The notes beneath the pieces are model-generated. The model saw nothing but the letters and a program-made list of their open reading frames with translations, made no database searches and was not told the origin of the DNA. From contig DAIDKP010000020.1 in NCBI GenBank assembly GCA_027449965.1, forward strand, positions 54,307 through 118,306: a stretch of DNA of 64,000 nucleotides, in the 5' to 3' direction. The DNA is from Acidobacteriaceae bacterium. Its GTDB lineage: Bacteria > Acidobacteriota > Terriglobia > Terriglobales > Acidobacteriaceae. The position numbers and the translations under genes are program-made. Shown one piece after another: positions 9,293 through 19,492 of the stretch (positions within the stretch are counted from its first letter, which is position 1; every line of letters begins with the position of its first letter).

Positions 9293-9345
9293 CAGACGAC
9301 CGCATTTGTATCACCGCAGTTACATTGATCAGGAGAAGAAGCAAG

Positions 9346-9395
9346 GGGCCTGTTCAAACTGTCGGCACCACCGTCCGGGTAGTAGGAACAGGCCC
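9346..9395 (-). terminator. Inverted repeat downstream of hppA, possible terminator
   Basis: The perfect 10-bp arms GGGCCTGTTC (9346-9355) and GAACAGGCCC (9386-9395) flank a 30-base loop, ending a few bases past the hppA stop. The loop is long and there is no clear T-run, so termination is a guess; the inverted repeat itself is certain. Confidence 0.5.
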
Positions 9396-9399
9396 AAAG

Positions 9400-11703
9400 C
9401 TAGACGAACAGGGGGGCAAGCACCAGAGTGACCGTTGCCAGAAGCTTGATGAGCACATGCAGACTGGGGCCGGCCGTGTCTTTGAATGGGTCACCTACGG
9501 TGTCACCGACGACCGCGGCTTTGTGTGCCTCCGATCCTTTGCCGCCATACAACCCGGTTTCAATCAGCTTCTTCGCATTATCCCAGGCTCCGCCGCCGTT
9601 GTTCATCAGCATGGCGAGCAGAATGCCGCTGATGGTGCCCACCATGAGAAACGCCGCCACCGACTCAGCGCCAGAGAGATTGACAACGTGAGCCATGGAT
9701 ACGGGAAGGTCGCTGCTGCTCACCAGATGAAAACGTGAACTGAGATGTCGGAAAGAGATTCCAATCGCGACGGGCATCAGCACGGCCAGTGCTCCCGGGC
9801 GAATCATCTCCTTGAGCGCGGCGCCCGTCACAATATGCACACAGCGGCCATAGTCCGGGCGAGTGGTTCCGTTCATGATTCCCGGGTTTTCCTTGAACTG
9901 CGCGCGAACGTCCTGAATGACCATCTCCGCTGCGCGTCCCACGGCGCGAATGGCCATCGACGAGAACAGATAGGTCAGCATGGCCCCCAGCAGCGCTCCA
10001 ACAAAGACAGGTACGTTGGCCAGGTTGACGCTGGAGAAACTCCAGCTCGCTGGCAGGGTAAACCCTGCTGCTTCCACGCGGTGACGTACGATGTCGTGCA
10101 CCGTCTCCAGATAGGCAGAGAAGAGCAGAAACGCCGCCAGAGAGGCAGATCCAATGGCATATCCCTTGGTCAGAGCCTTGGTGGTGTTTCCGGCTGCATC
10201 CAGGCTGTCTGTGCGGTCACGAACTTCATGCGGCTGATTGCTCATCTCGGCAATGCCGCCAGCATTGTCGGTGATCGGGCCAAAGGTGTCCATGGCCAGA
10301 ATATAGGCCGCGCTGGACAACATGCCCATGGTGGCAATGGCTGTTCCGAAGATGCCTCGTGCGTATTGCGTGATGCCCTCGGCATCCTGCAACCCCAGCA
10401 CACCGAAGTAGTAGCTCAGCAGCAGAGCACCGCTGATTACGATCACCGGCAGTGCGGGCGTCTCCATCCCTACAGCCAGCCCGGTGATGATATTGGTCGC
10501 CGGTCCGGTTACACAGGCCTCGGCAATGGAGCGGACCGGACGGAATCGCGTTTCGGTGTAGTACTCGGTGATGGATACGAAGAGGAACGAGGTGGCAATG
10601 CCCACGGCACCGGCAGCCAGCAGCCACCAGCGATCCTGCAGGAGGAAATGCACACCCAGCGCAAAGCCCGCCAGAGCCAGAAAGCTTGTCGCGTAGAAGC
10701 CGCGATTCAGTGCGTGCATCGGGTCTTCACCCTCTTTGCTGCGCACCAGGCCAATGCCGATCATGGAGGAAACGATATTGATGGCGTGGACGATCAGTGG
10801 AAACAGGATGCCTTTCACGCCGAGCACCGGATAGAGAGTGGCGCCCAGAATCATCGCTCCAACGCTCTCCGCCGCGCTGGACTCAAAGATGTCTGCGCCA
10901 CGACCGGCACAATCGCCGACGTTGTCACCCACCAGGTCAGCGATGACGGCCGGGTTGCGAGGATCATCCTCGGGAATTCCCGCTTCCACCTTGCCCACCA
11001 GGTCAGCGCCCACATCGGCTGCCTTGGTATAGATGCCGCCGCCAAGCTGGGCAAAGAGCGCCACCAGGGAAGCGCCAAATCCAAAACCCACAAGCTGGTA
11101 CGGCACCGCCTGCGGATGCTGCAATCCGCCGAAGAGCAGGAAAAGTGAACTGATGCCCAGTAATGCCAGGCCCACCACAATCAATCCGGTGACTGCGCCG
11201 CCATGGAGCGCCAGCCGCAACGCTGCGGAGAGGCTTGTCCGAGCCGCAGCCGCTGTCCGCAGATTCGCGCGAATGGAGACAAACATCCCCGTAAAGCCAG
11301 AAATTCCAGAGCACGTCGCACCCACAAGAAAGCTGAAAACCACCTTGAGCGCCAGCGTCGATGTCGGCGGATAGGCTCGATAGCCGACATACAAAACAAT
11401 TGCCAGCAGCAAAGCCATCCAGGCAATTGCTTTGTATTGCCGCGCGAGAAATGCCTCCGCGCCCTCGCGGATGGCCGAGGCAATCTCCTGCATGGCGTGT
11501 GTGCCGGTGTCGGAACCGATCACCGAACGTGCAAACAGAAGCGCGCCAATCAAGGCAACAACTCCAATCGCGAACGCAATCCACAGCCACATAGCGTCTG
11601 CGCTGGAAACAGCCGCCCCGGTAATCTCCGCTGCTGCCAGCAGATGTTTCGGGGAAAAAGTCGACGCTGCGCCATGGGCAAACAGCAAAAGTTCAGCTTG
11701 CAT
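9400..11703 (-). CDS. hppA: Membrane-bound proton-translocating pyrophosphatase
   Basis: This 767-residue integral membrane pump, with about 15-16 hydrophobic segments, couples hydrolysis of pyrophosphate to ion export. The substrate loop DVGADLVGKVEAGIPEDD is present, followed by NPAVIADLVGDNVGDCAG, and a second acidic cluster near the C-terminus reads DTVGDPFKDTAGPS. The segment GNTTKALTKGYAIGSA carries Lys where K+-dependent enzymes have Ala, so this is predicted to be the K+-independent type. The N-terminus has an extra hydrophobic segment before the conserved core. It is divergent from the E1 gene across 230 bases. Confidence 0.95.
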   Translation of the reverse strand: MQAELLLFAHGAASTFSPKHLLAAAEITGAAVSSADAMWLWIAFAIGVVALIGALLFARSVIGSDTGTHAMQEIASAIREGAEAFLARQYKAIAWMALLLAIVLYVGYRAYPPTSTLALKVVFSFLVGATCSGISGFTGMFVSIRANLRTAAAARTSLSAALRLALHGGAVTGLIVVGLALLGISSLFLLFGGLQHPQAVPYQLVGFGFGASLVALFAQLGGGIYTKAADVGADLVGKVEAGIPEDDPRNPAVIADLVGDNVGDCAGRGADIFESSAAESVGAMILGATLYPVLGVKGILFPLIVHAINIVSSMIGIGLVRSKEGEDPMHALNRGFYATSFLALAGFALGVHFLLQDRWWLLAAGAVGIATSFLFVSITEYYTETRFRPVRSIAEACVTGPATNIITGLAVGMETPALPVIVISGALLLSYYFGVLGLQDAEGITQYARGIFGTAIATMGMLSSAAYILAMDTFGPITDNAGGIAEMSNQPHEVRDRTDSLDAAGNTTKALTKGYAIGSASLAAFLLFSAYLETVHDIVRHRVEAAGFTLPASWSFSSVNLANVPVFVGALLGAMLTYLFSSMAIRAVGRAAEMVIQDVRAQFKENPGIMNGTTRPDYGRCVHIVTGAALKEMIRPGALAVLMPVAIGISFRHLSSRFHLVSSSDLPVSMAHVVNLSGAESVAAFLMVGTISGILLAMLMNNGGGAWDNAKKLIETGLYGGKGSEAHKAAVVGDTVGDPFKDTAGPSLHVLIKLLATVTLVLAPLFV

Positions 11704-11963
11704 TCTGTCCTACCTCCATCGATTCTCCGCACGCGGGGCTGTCTTCAACTCCCGCAATGCACCGCTCTCGCCACGTTTTCCTGCGTATGGAGCAGGCAAT
11801 TCTCCACCCGTCAGGAAATTCTTGTGAGCATGACGAATAAAACACGTCAGCAATTGAATCGTCAATACTGCATTGGAGTCAGGGGTCTTTTCCGGTTGAG
11901 GCAGAGAGTTGATACAATCTTCTGGGTTTACGAATGTTTGGACTCGATCAGGGGGTGGTGGCG
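11704..11963. promoter_or_regulatory. Divergent promoter region between hppA and the fused E1
   Basis: About 230 bases separate the two divergent genes. A TACAAT hexamer at 11913-11918 is a possible -10 for the rightward gene, but I find no good -35 at the expected spacing. No operator-like palindrome stands out. Confidence 0.35.
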
Positions 11964-14165
11964 ATGGAAAAATCAAGTACGCAGCGGCGGCAGGAAAGTT
12001 CGTCTGCGACTATGACCGCGTCACAGTCTGATCCCTCCGGCGACACTGTGCTGAGCGCCGAGCAACTTGTCGATTTCTATCGGCTGATGTACACATCGCG
12101 ACGGATCGATGATCGTGAGATCATGCTCAAGCGGCAACAGAAAATATTTTTCCAAATCTCCGGCGCCGGGCATGAAGCGCTTCAGGTTGCGGCCGCCAAG
12201 GCCTTGCGTCCGGGGTATGACTGGTGCGTGCCGTACTATCGTGACCGTGCGCTTTGTCTTGCACTGGGTGTGAGTGCGGAACAGATGTTTCTGCAGGCCG
12301 TCGGCGCTGAGGCTGATATTGCCAGCGGTGGACGTCAGATGCCTTCGCATTGGGGTTCGCCGGAACTGAATATCGTCAACACTTCGTCGTCCACGGCCAC
12401 GCAGGTTCTGCATGGAGTCGGCTGCGCGGAAGCGGGAATCTTCTTCACGCGTTTCCCGCAAGCGGCGGCTTCTTCGGTCACCGACTATCGTGCATTCCAT
12501 CCAGTCCGCTTTCATCAGGATGAGGTGGTACTCACGTGCATCGGAGAAGGCTCGACTTCGCAGGGTGAGTTCTGGGAAGCGGTGAACAGCGCGTCGAATC
12601 TGAAGCTGCCTGTCATCTTTCTGGTGGAGGATAACGGGTACGCAATCTCCGTGCCGGTGGAAGTGAATACACCCGGAGGCAGCATCTCCAGGCTGGTGCA
12701 GAATTTTCCTGATCTGCTGGTGCAGGAAGTGGATGGTACAGAACCCGACGCTGCTTTTGCCGCGCTCACACGCGCGGTCGAGCATTGTCGTGCGCGTCGC
12801 GGTCCGGCGCTCGTTCACGGACACTGCGTGCGCGTCTACTCCCACTCCCTTTCGGATGACGACAAACTCTATCGCACCCGGGAAGAGCGGGATGCGGATG
12901 CGCTTCGCGATCCGGTACACAAGCTCCAGATGCGCCTGCTGCGCGAGGGTATTCTGTCGGAATCCGAACTGAATAGCCTGGAGCAGAAGATCGACGCGGA
13001 GATTGCCGCAGCAGCGCAAAGAGCAGTCGAGTCACCCATTCCGTCGGTTCGCTCGATTCCACGACACGTTTACTCAGAAGACTTTGACCCCACATCACCG
13101 GCTCTTGCCACACAGCCCCGAGCGGCTGAGTCGGGCTCCGGCGACAAGACCATGGCGGATCTGATCAATGTGTGTCTTCGCGATGAGATGCGCCGCGATC
13201 CGCGCATCCTTGTCTATGGCGAAGACATTGCCGACGCCAGTCGCGAGGCCGCGTTGAAGGAGACCAAAGGCAAAGGCGGGGTCTTCAAGCTTACGGCGGG
13301 ATTGCAAACGGAGTTTGGCTCCGAGCGCGTCTTTAACTCTCCGCTCGCCGAGGCCAATATTGTCGGTCGCGCCGTTGGCTACGCGGTACGCGGCATCAAG
13401 CCGATTGTCGAAATCCAGTTCTTCGACTACATCTGGCCTGCCGTACACCAGATTCGCAATGAACTCGCGCTAATGCGCTGGCGCTCGAATGGAACCTTTC
13501 GTGCGCCGGTGGTGATTCGCGTTCCCATCGGTGGCTATCTCACGGGTGGCTCCATCTACCACTCGCAAAGTGGTGAGTCCATCTTTACGCATATTCCGGG
13601 CCTGCGCGTTGTTTTTCCGTCCAACGCGCTGGACGCCAATGGCTTGCTGCGTACGGCCATTCGGTGTGACGATCCGGTGCTTTTTCTGGAGCACAAGCGG
13701 CTCTATCGAGAAACCTACGGACGCGCACCGTATCCAGGCCCTGATTACATGATTCCCTTTGGCAAGGCCGCCACGGTCCGGAACGGCTCTGACCTCACCA
13801 TCGTCACCTATGGCGCACTGGTGCCGCGCGCGCTCCAGGCTGCGCAACGGGCCGAACGCGAGCATGGCATCGAAGCTGAGATTCTGGATCTGCGCACGCT
13901 CAGCCCCTATGACTGGGAGGCTATCGCAACCAGCGTGAAGAAGACCAATCGCGTTCTGGTTGCCTATGAGGATATGAAGAGCTGGGGCTATGGAGCGGAG
14001 ATTGCAGCTCGTATTGCCGATGAGCTTTTCGATCACCTCGACGCGCCCGTCAAGCGCGTGGCTGCAATGGATACCTTTGTCGCCTATCAGCCTGCGCTGG
14101 AGGATGTGATTCTTCCGCAGCCGGACGATTTGCTGCAGGCGATGGTTGCGTTGAAAGAGTTCTGA
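11964..14165 (+). CDS. Fused alpha-beta E1 component of a 2-oxoacid dehydrogenase (branched-chain or pyruvate type)
   Basis: This one polypeptide of about 733 residues joins the two E1 subunits of a thiamine-diphosphate dehydrogenase that decarboxylates a 2-oxoacid and acylates the E2 lipoyl domain. The N-terminal half is E1-alpha: [20 protein letters not shown], then the cofactor motif [13 protein letters not shown] ending in VEDNGYAIS (a GDG..N motif with Glu for Asp). A linker near residues 370-395 leads to E1-beta, which starts around [18 protein letters not shown] and continues with VYGEDI and [12 protein letters not shown]. The layout suits branched-chain 2-oxoacid or pyruvate dehydrogenases; E2 and E3 are not nearby, so the substrate is open. 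ATG 11964 follows a G-rich site; ATG 11934 is also possible. Confidence 0.88.
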   Translation: MEKSSTQRRQESSSATMTASQSDPSGDTVLSAEQLVDFYRLMYTSRRIDDREIMLKRQQKIFFQISGAGHEALQVAAAKALRPGYDWCVPYYRDRALCLALGVSAEQMFLQAVGAEADIASGGRQMPSHWGSPELNIVNTSSSTATQVLHGVGCAEAGIFFTRFPQAAASSVTDYRAFHPVRFHQDEVVLTCIGEGSTSQGEFWEAVNSASNLKLPVIFLVEDNGYAISVPVEVNTPGGSISRLVQNFPDLLVQEVDGTEPDAAFAALTRAVEHCRARRGPALVHGHCVRVYSHSLSDDDKLYRTREERDADALRDPVHKLQMRLLREGILSESELNSLEQKIDAEIAAAAQRAVESPIPSVRSIPRHVYSEDFDPTSPALATQPRAAESGSGDKTMADLINVCLRDEMRRDPRILVYGEDIADASREAALKETKGKGGVFKLTAGLQTEFGSERVFNSPLAEANIVGRAVGYAVRGIKPIVEIQFFDYIWPAVHQIRNELALMRWRSNGTFRAPVVIRVPIGGYLTGGSIYHSQSGESIFTHIPGLRVVFPSNALDANGLLRTAIRCDDPVLFLEHKRLYRETYGRAPYPGPDYMIPFGKAATVRNGSDLTIVTYGALVPRALQAAQRAEREHGIEAEILDLRTLSPYDWEAIATSVKKTNRVLVAYEDMKSWGYGAEIAARIADELFDHLDAPVKRVAAMDTFVAYQPALEDVILPQPDDLLQAMVALKEF

Positions 14166-14194
14166 AACATTCTCGCGTCGCACTGTGTCACCAT

Positions 14195-14223
14195 AAAAGG
14201 GAGCGCTTTCCGCGCTCCCTTTT
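14195..14223 (+). terminator. Strong hairpin terminator after fused E1
   Basis: A perfect 12-bp stem, AAAAGGGAGCGC with GCGCTCCCTTTT, encloses a 5-base loop and ends in a T-run. It lies 30 bases past the E1 stop and just before the next gene's ribosome site. Confidence 0.85.
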
Positions 14224-14237
14224 GTCAGGAGAACAGC

Positions 14238-15362
14238 TTGCTCCCCGACTCTTCCGTTTCCCGCGTTCTCATTTATCGCCTGGGCAGCCTGGGAGACACG
14301 ACGGTTGCTCTCCCCGGTTTTCACCTGATTGAGCGTAGCTTTCCCAATGCGCAGCGCATCCTGCTTACAAACTTTCCTGTCCACGCCAAGGCGCCTGCCT
14401 CCGCAGCCGTGCTCGGAGCGAGCGGACTGGTTCATGGCTACATGCGCTACTCGGCGGGTACACGGAACCCACTGGAGTTGATGCGACTGGCTTTCGAAAT
14501 TCGTCGTTTCCGCCCGCAGGTTCTCATCTACCTGATGCCAGTGCGTTCTGCAAAGCAGGTTCAGCGCGATCTGACGTTCTTTCGCGTGGGGTGTGGAATT
14601 CGTCGCGTCGTTGGCGCCTCGGCTGCTTCAGAGTCCAAGCGTCGCATCGACCCAGTTACAGGTCGTTTCCAGTCCGAGTCGCATCGACTGGCCGAACTTC
14701 TGTTACCGCTTGGCGATGCGGATCCTGACGATCTTCGCAACTGGGATCTCCGCCTCACTCCAGCCGAACATGCCCGCGCCGCCGCAGCGCTGGGCCCGCT
14801 GGGAAACAAGCCAATGATTGCGTGCGGGCCGGGAACCAAGATGCAGGCAAAGGACTGGGGCGTCGAGAACTGGCGCACTTTGCTCGAATCCCTGCAAAGC
14901 CGATATCCCACGCATGGCCTCGTGTTGATTGGAGCTGCGGAGGATCGTTCCGAAGCTGTTGAAGCAGCCAGCAGCTGGCGCGGTCCTCAGGTAAATCTCT
15001 GCGGAGAGCTTACGCCTCGCGAGACAGCCGCGGTGCTGGCGCGTGCGCTGCTTTTTCTGGGTCCGGACTCAGGTCCGATGCATCTGGCCGCTGCCGTTGG
15101 TACGCCGGCAGTGATTGCATTTTCCGCACGCGGACTGCCTGGAGTCTGGTTTCCTGTCGGAACGCGCCATCAGGTCGTCTATCATCAGACCAGTTGCTAT
15201 GGCTGCAATCTTGAAACCTGCATCGAGCAGCAGCGGCGCTGTCTGCTGAGCATTACGCCGCAGGAGATGTTCACGGCCTGCGAGCGAGCGTTGGGCACGC
15301 ATACGCCCGGCATCGAGACACCGCTTCACTTGTCCTCATCGAACTCTACACAGGAGCACTGA
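14238..15362 (+). CDS. Glycosyltransferase family 9, heptosyltransferase-like
   Basis: This 374-residue enzyme belongs to the ADP-heptose:LPS heptosyltransferase family (WaaC/WaaF/WaaQ), which adds heptose to LPS core at the inner-membrane cytoplasmic face. The N-terminal strand VLIYRLGSLGDTTVALPGF matches the family's RxxxxGDxxxxxP start. The C-terminal half has the ADP-sugar site: MIACGPGTKMQAKDW, then GPDSGPMHLAAAVGTPAVIAF. The start is TTG 14238, seen with CAGGAGA at 14227-14233. It ends one base before hldD, which makes an operon and the sugar donor clear. The acceptor position cannot be deduced. Confidence 0.88.
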   Translation: MLPDSSVSRVLIYRLGSLGDTTVALPGFHLIERSFPNAQRILLTNFPVHAKAPASAAVLGASGLVHGYMRYSAGTRNPLELMRLAFEIRRFRPQVLIYLMPVRSAKQVQRDLTFFRVGCGIRRVVGASAASESKRRIDPVTGRFQSESHRLAELLLPLGDADPDDLRNWDLRLTPAEHARAAAALGPLGNKPMIACGPGTKMQAKDWGVENWRTLLESLQSRYPTHGLVLIGAAEDRSEAVEAASSWRGPQVNLCGELTPRETAAVLARALLFLGPDSGPMHLAAAVGTPAVIAFSARGLPGVWFPVGTRHQVVYHQTSCYGCNLETCIEQQRRCLLSITPQEMFTACERALGTHTPGIETPLHLSSSNSTQEH

Positions 15363-15363
15363 A

Positions 15364-16362
15364 ATGCACATCGTCACCGGCGGCGCGGGATTTATAGGCA
15401 GCAACCTTGTCCATGAATTGAACGCACAGGGCATCACTGACATTCTTGTGGTCGATCATCTGGCCAACGCCGCCAAATTCCGCAATCTGCATGGAGCGCG
15501 CTTCACCGATTACATGGATAAGGCCGAGTTTCGCCGCGCCATCGCCGCCAGCTCACTTGGAGCAGACAGGATCGAATCGATCCTCCATCAGGGCGCCTGC
15601 TCCAACACACTTGAAGACGATGGCGTCTACATGATGGACAACAACTTTCGCTATACCTGCGAGGTACTGAATTTTGCCATTGCGCATGGTGCGCCGCTGG
15701 TCTATGCTTCGACTGCTGCCGTCTATGGACTCAGTGGGCCAGGCCGCTTCACGCCCACGCTTGAGAACGAACGTCCGCTCAATGTCTACGGGTTCTCCAA
15801 GCTGGTTTTCGATCATTATCTTCGTCATCAGCTGGCGTTGGGCAATGTGCCCATTCCGGTGGTTGGCCTGCGATACTTCAACGTTTATGGTCCGCGCGAA
15901 CAGCACAAGGGGCGCATGGCGTCCGTGCTGCATCACTTTACGCGCCAGATGCGAGAAACGGGCAAGGTGCGTCTGTTCGCGGGTAGCGGCGGCTACGCGG
16001 ACGGCGAGCAGAGAAGAGATTTTGTCTATGTTCGCGACCTGGCACGGCTGAATATGTTTTTCGCCGAGATTGGCCCCTATGCTCCAGCGCGCGGCTCAGC
16101 TCCGCATCGCTATCAGGGAGTGGTGAACGCAGGCTCCGGCACGGCGCGTACCTTCAACGAAGTTGCGCGAATTTTGATGGAGATTCATGGACATGTTCCC
16201 CTCGAATACATTCCGTTCCCGCAGGATCTGGAGGGCCGCTATCAACACTTTACCGAAGCCGATCTCACCGGATTACGCGCTTTGGGCTGCCAGCTTCCCA
16301 TGACCTCGATTGAAGACGGAATTCGCGAGACGTATGCCACATTGGCTCTTATTGGCGAATAG
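15364..16362 (+). CDS. hldD: ADP-L-glycero-D-manno-heptose 6-epimerase
   Basis: This is the last enzyme of ADP-heptose synthesis, converting the D-glycero to the L-glycero epimer in the cytoplasm. The 332-residue extended SDR has the NADP-binding GGAGFIGSNLV at the N-terminus and the HldD motif HQGACSNTLEDDG. It has the catalytic Tyr/Lys in VYGFSKLVFDHY and then RYFNVYGPREQHKGRMAS. The length matches the family. It begins one base after the heptosyltransferase stop, with the ribosome site CAGGAG inside that gene's end. It converges with gmhB across 23 bases. Confidence 0.94.
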   Translation: MHIVTGGAGFIGSNLVHELNAQGITDILVVDHLANAAKFRNLHGARFTDYMDKAEFRRAIAASSLGADRIESILHQGACSNTLEDDGVYMMDNNFRYTCEVLNFAIAHGAPLVYASTAAVYGLSGPGRFTPTLENERPLNVYGFSKLVFDHYLRHQLALGNVPIPVVGLRYFNVYGPREQHKGRMASVLHHFTRQMRETGKVRLFAGSGGYADGEQRRDFVYVRDLARLNMFFAEIGPYAPARGSAPHRYQGVVNAGSGTARTFNEVARILMEIHGHVPLEYIPFPQDLEGRYQHFTEADLTGLRALGCQLPMTSIEDGIRETYATLALIGE

Positions 16363-16385
16363 CGCGGTGCCTGGCTCGGTAAGCT

Positions 16386-16982
16386 TCAACTCAGAAGCTG
16401 CCGCACCGCATCCGGAAGGTCTGCAGCGACAAAGTCAGCAAGCTCTGCGCCACGTTCCCAGCCCGGTTTACGGTGTTCCGAATCGCCCTGAATGAAAACC
16501 GTGGGCATGCCCACGCCCAGACCAAATTCAATATCGGAAAGTGAATCGCCCACCATCACGCTGCTGTTGGCAGTGATGAGAGGAAACTCAGCGCGTGCCT
16601 GTTCAAACATGCCCGGTAGCGGCTTTCTGCACTGACACTGTTTCTTGTCGTGCGGGCAAAAGTAAAACGCATCCACCTGCGCGCCGTGTGTGGCCAGCAA
16701 CTGCTGCAATTGCTTGTGAATCGCCAGGACATCCTCGGCGGTATAGCGCCCAAGCGCCACGCCGCGCTGATTGGTCACCACGATTACGCGCTTGCCGGCT
16801 TGTTTCAGCGCCACGATTGCCTCTGCGACACCCGGCAACAGGATAAATTGTTTCCACGAGGAGACGTATTCGCCCTCTGGCTGTTTCTGATTGATGACTC
16901 CATCGCGGTCCAAGAATATGGTTTTGAAGTTCATAACCGAATGCGTTTTCGCACCGTAGAGTTCCGCATCTTTCTCTGTCAT
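16386..16982 (-). CDS. gmhB: D-glycero-beta-D-manno-heptose 1,7-bisphosphate 7-phosphatase
   Basis: This HAD-superfamily phosphatase removes the C7 phosphate in the ADP-heptose pathway. It has the HAD motif [11 protein letters not shown] near the N-terminus, [13 protein letters not shown] (motif II), and the zinc-binding loop [18 protein letters not shown] typical of GmhB. The late [11 protein letters not shown] is motif IV. The frame runs up to 17294, but upstream residues resemble nothing. ATG 16982 (198 residues) and ATG 16934 (182 residues, directly before the HAD strand) are both possible, neither with a good ribosome site. It is divergent from gmhA. Confidence 0.9.
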   Translation of the reverse strand: MTEKDAELYGAKTHSVMNFKTIFLDRDGVINQKQPEGEYVSSWKQFILLPGVAEAIVALKQAGKRVIVVTNQRGVALGRYTAEDVLAIHKQLQQLLATHGAQVDAFYFCPHDKKQCQCRKPLPGMFEQARAEFPLITANSSVMVGDSLSDIEFGLGVGMPTVFIQGDSEHRKPGWERGAELADFVAADLPDAVRQLLS

Positions 16983-17105
16983 CGTCACCCGATTATGATA
17001 GCAACAGCGACACAATTTACCGGCAACAGCAACTCCACAGAGACACTCGCCACTGCAACGGATTTTTGCCACTCGACTTTGCCACTGAATTTTCTGGAGA
17101 TTCCG

Positions 17106-17723
17106 ATGTCTGAGCACCCCAACGTCCAGTCCGTTTTCTTTCGCGCCATAACCGATCATCTGGATATCGTGAAGGCGATTACCGCTCAGCAGGAGTTGCT
17201 GGAGCACATCGCGCGCGCCATGGCTGACACGCTTTCCAGAGGCAATAAAATTCTGTGGTGCGGCAACGGCGGCAGCGCCGGTGATTCGCAACACCTGGCC
17301 GCGGAGATAGTCGGGCGCTTTCGCCGCGAGCGCAGAGGGTTGGCCTCAATCGCGCTGACCACGGACACCTCCATCCTGACCGCTGTGGCCAACGACTACG
17401 GCTACGACGCTGTTTTTTCCCGGCAGGTGGAGGCGCTCGGACAGCCCGGCGACCTGCTTGTGGGGATATCGACCAGCGGCAATAGCCGAAACGTGGTGGC
17501 AGCGCTGGAAGCTGCTCGCGCGCAAGGCTTGAAGACCGTGGGATTCACCGGGGAGGGTGGCGGCAAGATGGCCTCGCTTTCGGATTATCTCTTTGCTGTT
17601 CCTTCGCGCGACACCGCTCGCATTCAGGAGGCGCATATTCTGGCCGGACACATGCTCTGCGACTGGATTGAACTGGACTGGCTGCAATCCAACGTCCAGC
17701 AGAGCACAGGAGCTGCGCGATGA
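17106..17723 (+). CDS. gmhA: Sedoheptulose 7-phosphate isomerase
   Basis: This is the first step of ADP-heptose synthesis: sedoheptulose 7-phosphate to D-glycero-D-manno-heptose 7-phosphate. The 205-residue SIS-domain protein has [22 protein letters not shown], the sugar-phosphate loop [11 protein letters not shown], and the late [15 protein letters not shown], all typical of GmhA. An upstream extension in frame to 16650 overlaps gmhB on the other strand and shows no family match; ATG 17106 is preceded by CTGGAGA. Its stop overlaps the hldE start by four bases, so the two should be translationally coupled. Confidence 0.94.
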   Translation: MSEHPNVQSVFFRAITDHLDIVKAITAQQELLEHIARAMADTLSRGNKILWCGNGGSAGDSQHLAAEIVGRFRRERRGLASIALTTDTSILTAVANDYGYDAVFSRQVEALGQPGDLLVGISTSGNSRNVVAALEAARAQGLKTVGFTGEGGGKMASLSDYLFAVPSRDTARIQEAHILAGHMLCDWIELDWLQSNVQQSTGAAR

Positions 17724-19189
17724 TTGAACAGATTCACGCCGCACTGGATCGCATCGAACATTCCTGGCCGCAGCTGCGTGTCCTTGTCCTGGGTGATGTG
17801 ATGCTCGATCGCTACATTCGTGGCGAAGTTGCGCGGATTTCACCGGAGGCGCCTGTTCCGGTGGTGCGCGCCACGCACCAGAGCGAACAGCCTGGCGGAG
17901 CGGCAAATGTCGCTATGAATCTGACCCGCCTGGGCGCGCAGGTTACGCTGATCGGCTTTACGGGTGGAGACGAGAACGAGCGCGCGCTGGCCGCCCTGCT
18001 TGACCGGGAGGGCGTTCAAAGCGACTTCATCGCCAACCCGGACTATCCCACGATTACCAAGCTGCGCATCCTGGGTGGAAGCCAGCAGATGCTGCGGCTG
18101 GATAGCGAGCGCCTGGGCCAGCGTCCTGCTGACCATGGTGTGCGCCTGCTGGAGACTGTGGAGCGGCACCTCAATCATTGCCACGCTGTAATCCTGTCTG
18201 ACTATGCCAAGGGTGTGCTGACGCCGCAGACGTGTCAGCCGGTCATCCTGGCTGCGCGTCGTAGGGGTATCCCCGTTCTGGTGGATCCAAAAAGTTCGGA
18301 CTTCTCACGCTATCGTGGAGCGACCACGATCTGCCCCAATCTGGGAGAACTCTCGGCCGCCACGGGCCAAACACCTCTCGATCTCTCCGCCATGCTGAAG
18401 TCAGGCCAGCGCCTGGTGGCGGAGCTGGATCTGAAATTCCTGACGGCAACGCTGAGCGAAAAAGGGATCGCGCTGGTCACGCGTGACAATGTTCAAATCG
18501 ATCCTGCGAAGGCGCGTCAGGTTTTTGACGTCTCCGGCGCCGGAGATACGGTGATCGCTGTGATGGCGCTGAGCCTTACCAGCGGGCTGGATCCAAGCAC
18601 TTCAATCCAGCTTGCCAATCTTGCCGCAGGCATTGTCGTCGGCAAGGTCGGCACGGTTCCGATTGAGCGCTTTGAGCTGCTGTCGGCGCTCAGCCCATCC
18701 ATCCAATTGCACGCAGCGGAAAAAGTGGTGACGCGGAGCGAACTGCAAACGCGAGTGGCCGCATGGCGCGCCAACGGCGAGCGGGTTGCCTTCACCAATG
18801 GCTGTTTCGATCTGTTACACGTTGGCCACATCACGGTTCTGGAGCAGTCCCGGCTGACCGCCGACCGGCTCATCGTCGCCATCAACAGCGATGATTCGGT
18901 ACGTCGACTGAAGGGTCCGTCGCGGCCAATTGTCGGTGAGCGAGAACGGGCACGCGTCCTCTCGGCACTGGGCTGTGTGGATGCGGTCGCGGTCTTTGAC
19001 GAGGATACGCCGCTGGAACTGATTTTGGCCGCGCGCCCTGATGTGCTCATCAAAGGCGGCGACTATTCTGTCGAAACCGTGGTTGGAGCTGCGGAGATCG
19101 CCTCCTGGGGCGGTCAGGTTCGCATCATTCCAACGGTCGAGGGCCACTCGACAACGCGCCTGATCGAGCGTGGAGCTGGCCGCGGATAA
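17720..19189 (+). CDS. hldE: Bifunctional heptose 7-phosphate kinase / heptose 1-phosphate adenylyltransferase
   Basis: This two-domain enzyme phosphorylates heptose 7-phosphate at C1 and later transfers AMP to make ADP-heptose. Residues 1 to about 340 are a PfkB/ribokinase-family kinase with the signature [15 protein letters not shown] (catalytic Asp). Residues from about 350 form a cytidylyltransferase-like domain with [13 protein letters not shown] and the late [10 protein letters not shown]. The 489-residue length matches fused HldE enzymes. It overlaps gmhA by ATGA, and with the genes at 14.2-17.0 kb it completes the ADP-heptose pathway. Confidence 0.95.
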   Translation: MIEQIHAALDRIEHSWPQLRVLVLGDVMLDRYIRGEVARISPEAPVPVVRATHQSEQPGGAANVAMNLTRLGAQVTLIGFTGGDENERALAALLDREGVQSDFIANPDYPTITKLRILGGSQQMLRLDSERLGQRPADHGVRLLETVERHLNHCHAVILSDYAKGVLTPQTCQPVILAARRRGIPVLVDPKSSDFSRYRGATTICPNLGELSAATGQTPLDLSAMLKSGQRLVAELDLKFLTATLSEKGIALVTRDNVQIDPAKARQVFDVSGAGDTVIAVMALSLTSGLDPSTSIQLANLAAGIVVGKVGTVPIERFELLSALSPSIQLHAAEKVVTRSELQTRVAAWRANGERVAFTNGCFDLLHVGHITVLEQSRLTADRLIVAINSDDSVRRLKGPSRPIVGERERARVLSALGCVDAVAVFDEDTPLELILAARPDVLIKGGDYSVETVVGAAEIASWGGQVRIIPTVEGHSTTRLIERGAGRG

Positions 19190-19322
19190 GTCATCCTGAG
19201 CGGGCGAAGGGGCATCCTGCTGCGGGTGTGTGCCGGTTTTCATCGGATGCAAACTGTGGCTTGACTTGCTTCCAATCCGGCGCTACCTTCGGAATACACG
19301 GGAAAGGAGGATGATCCAGTCT

Positions 19323-19382
19323 ATGAATTCTGATTGTTCGAGTTGTTGCTGTTCACAACGTGAGGTGACTGCGGCTGCTTAG
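19323..19382 (+). CDS. Cys-rich 19-residue micro-ORF with near-perfect ribosome site
   Basis: The reading frame MNSDCSSCCCSQREVTAAA lies alone in the 466-base gap between hldE and the beta-glucosidase. AAAGGAGGATGATCC at 19303-19317 is nearly identical to the complement of the 16S rRNA tail, and its GGAGG core is 12 bases from the ATG; an in-frame ATG at 19311 is too close to be used. Four of the first ten residues are Cys, unlike neighbouring non-coding DNA. Possibilities are a regulatory leader peptide sensing Cys supply or metal, or a small metal-binding peptide. None can be proven here. A GC-rich hairpin (19493-19522) lies between it and the next gene. Confidence 0.45.
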   Translation: MNSDCSSCCCSQREVTAAA

Positions 19383-19492
19383 GGCGTCGTGCCCGGCTTC
19401 AGCGGTTTACCGGCCAGATGCGGTCGGTCCTCCGGCTTTCGCGGCAGCGCGACAGCCCAGTCCACAAGCCAATCTCCACAGTTCACCCATCC

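Larger units (their letters stand above)
8827..9399. other. Non-coding stretch with low-GC tract and C7G8 palindrome
   Basis: No gene is supported over about 570 bases; the open frames are short or are shadows of hppA. From about 9187 to 9272 the composition turns AT-rich, with small palindromes (GAAATTTC and GCGAAATTC; CATGATTTTTCATG). It then switches abruptly to CCCCA, seven C and eight G (9273-9292). The block resembles a dispersed intergenic repeat, but no second copy occurs in this window. Confidence 0.55.

Noticed and set aside
8743..9399. A gene in the gap right of the dipeptidase
   Set aside because: The only long frame runs through repeat B and on into antisense hppA. Translations do not resemble a protein and no ribosome site is seen.
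9745..11148. Long plus-strand frame (467 codons) opposite hppA
   Set aside because: It lies wholly inside hppA on the other strand; the translation is rich in His, Gln and Arg with no domain. Long antisense frames are expected in GC-rich DNA.
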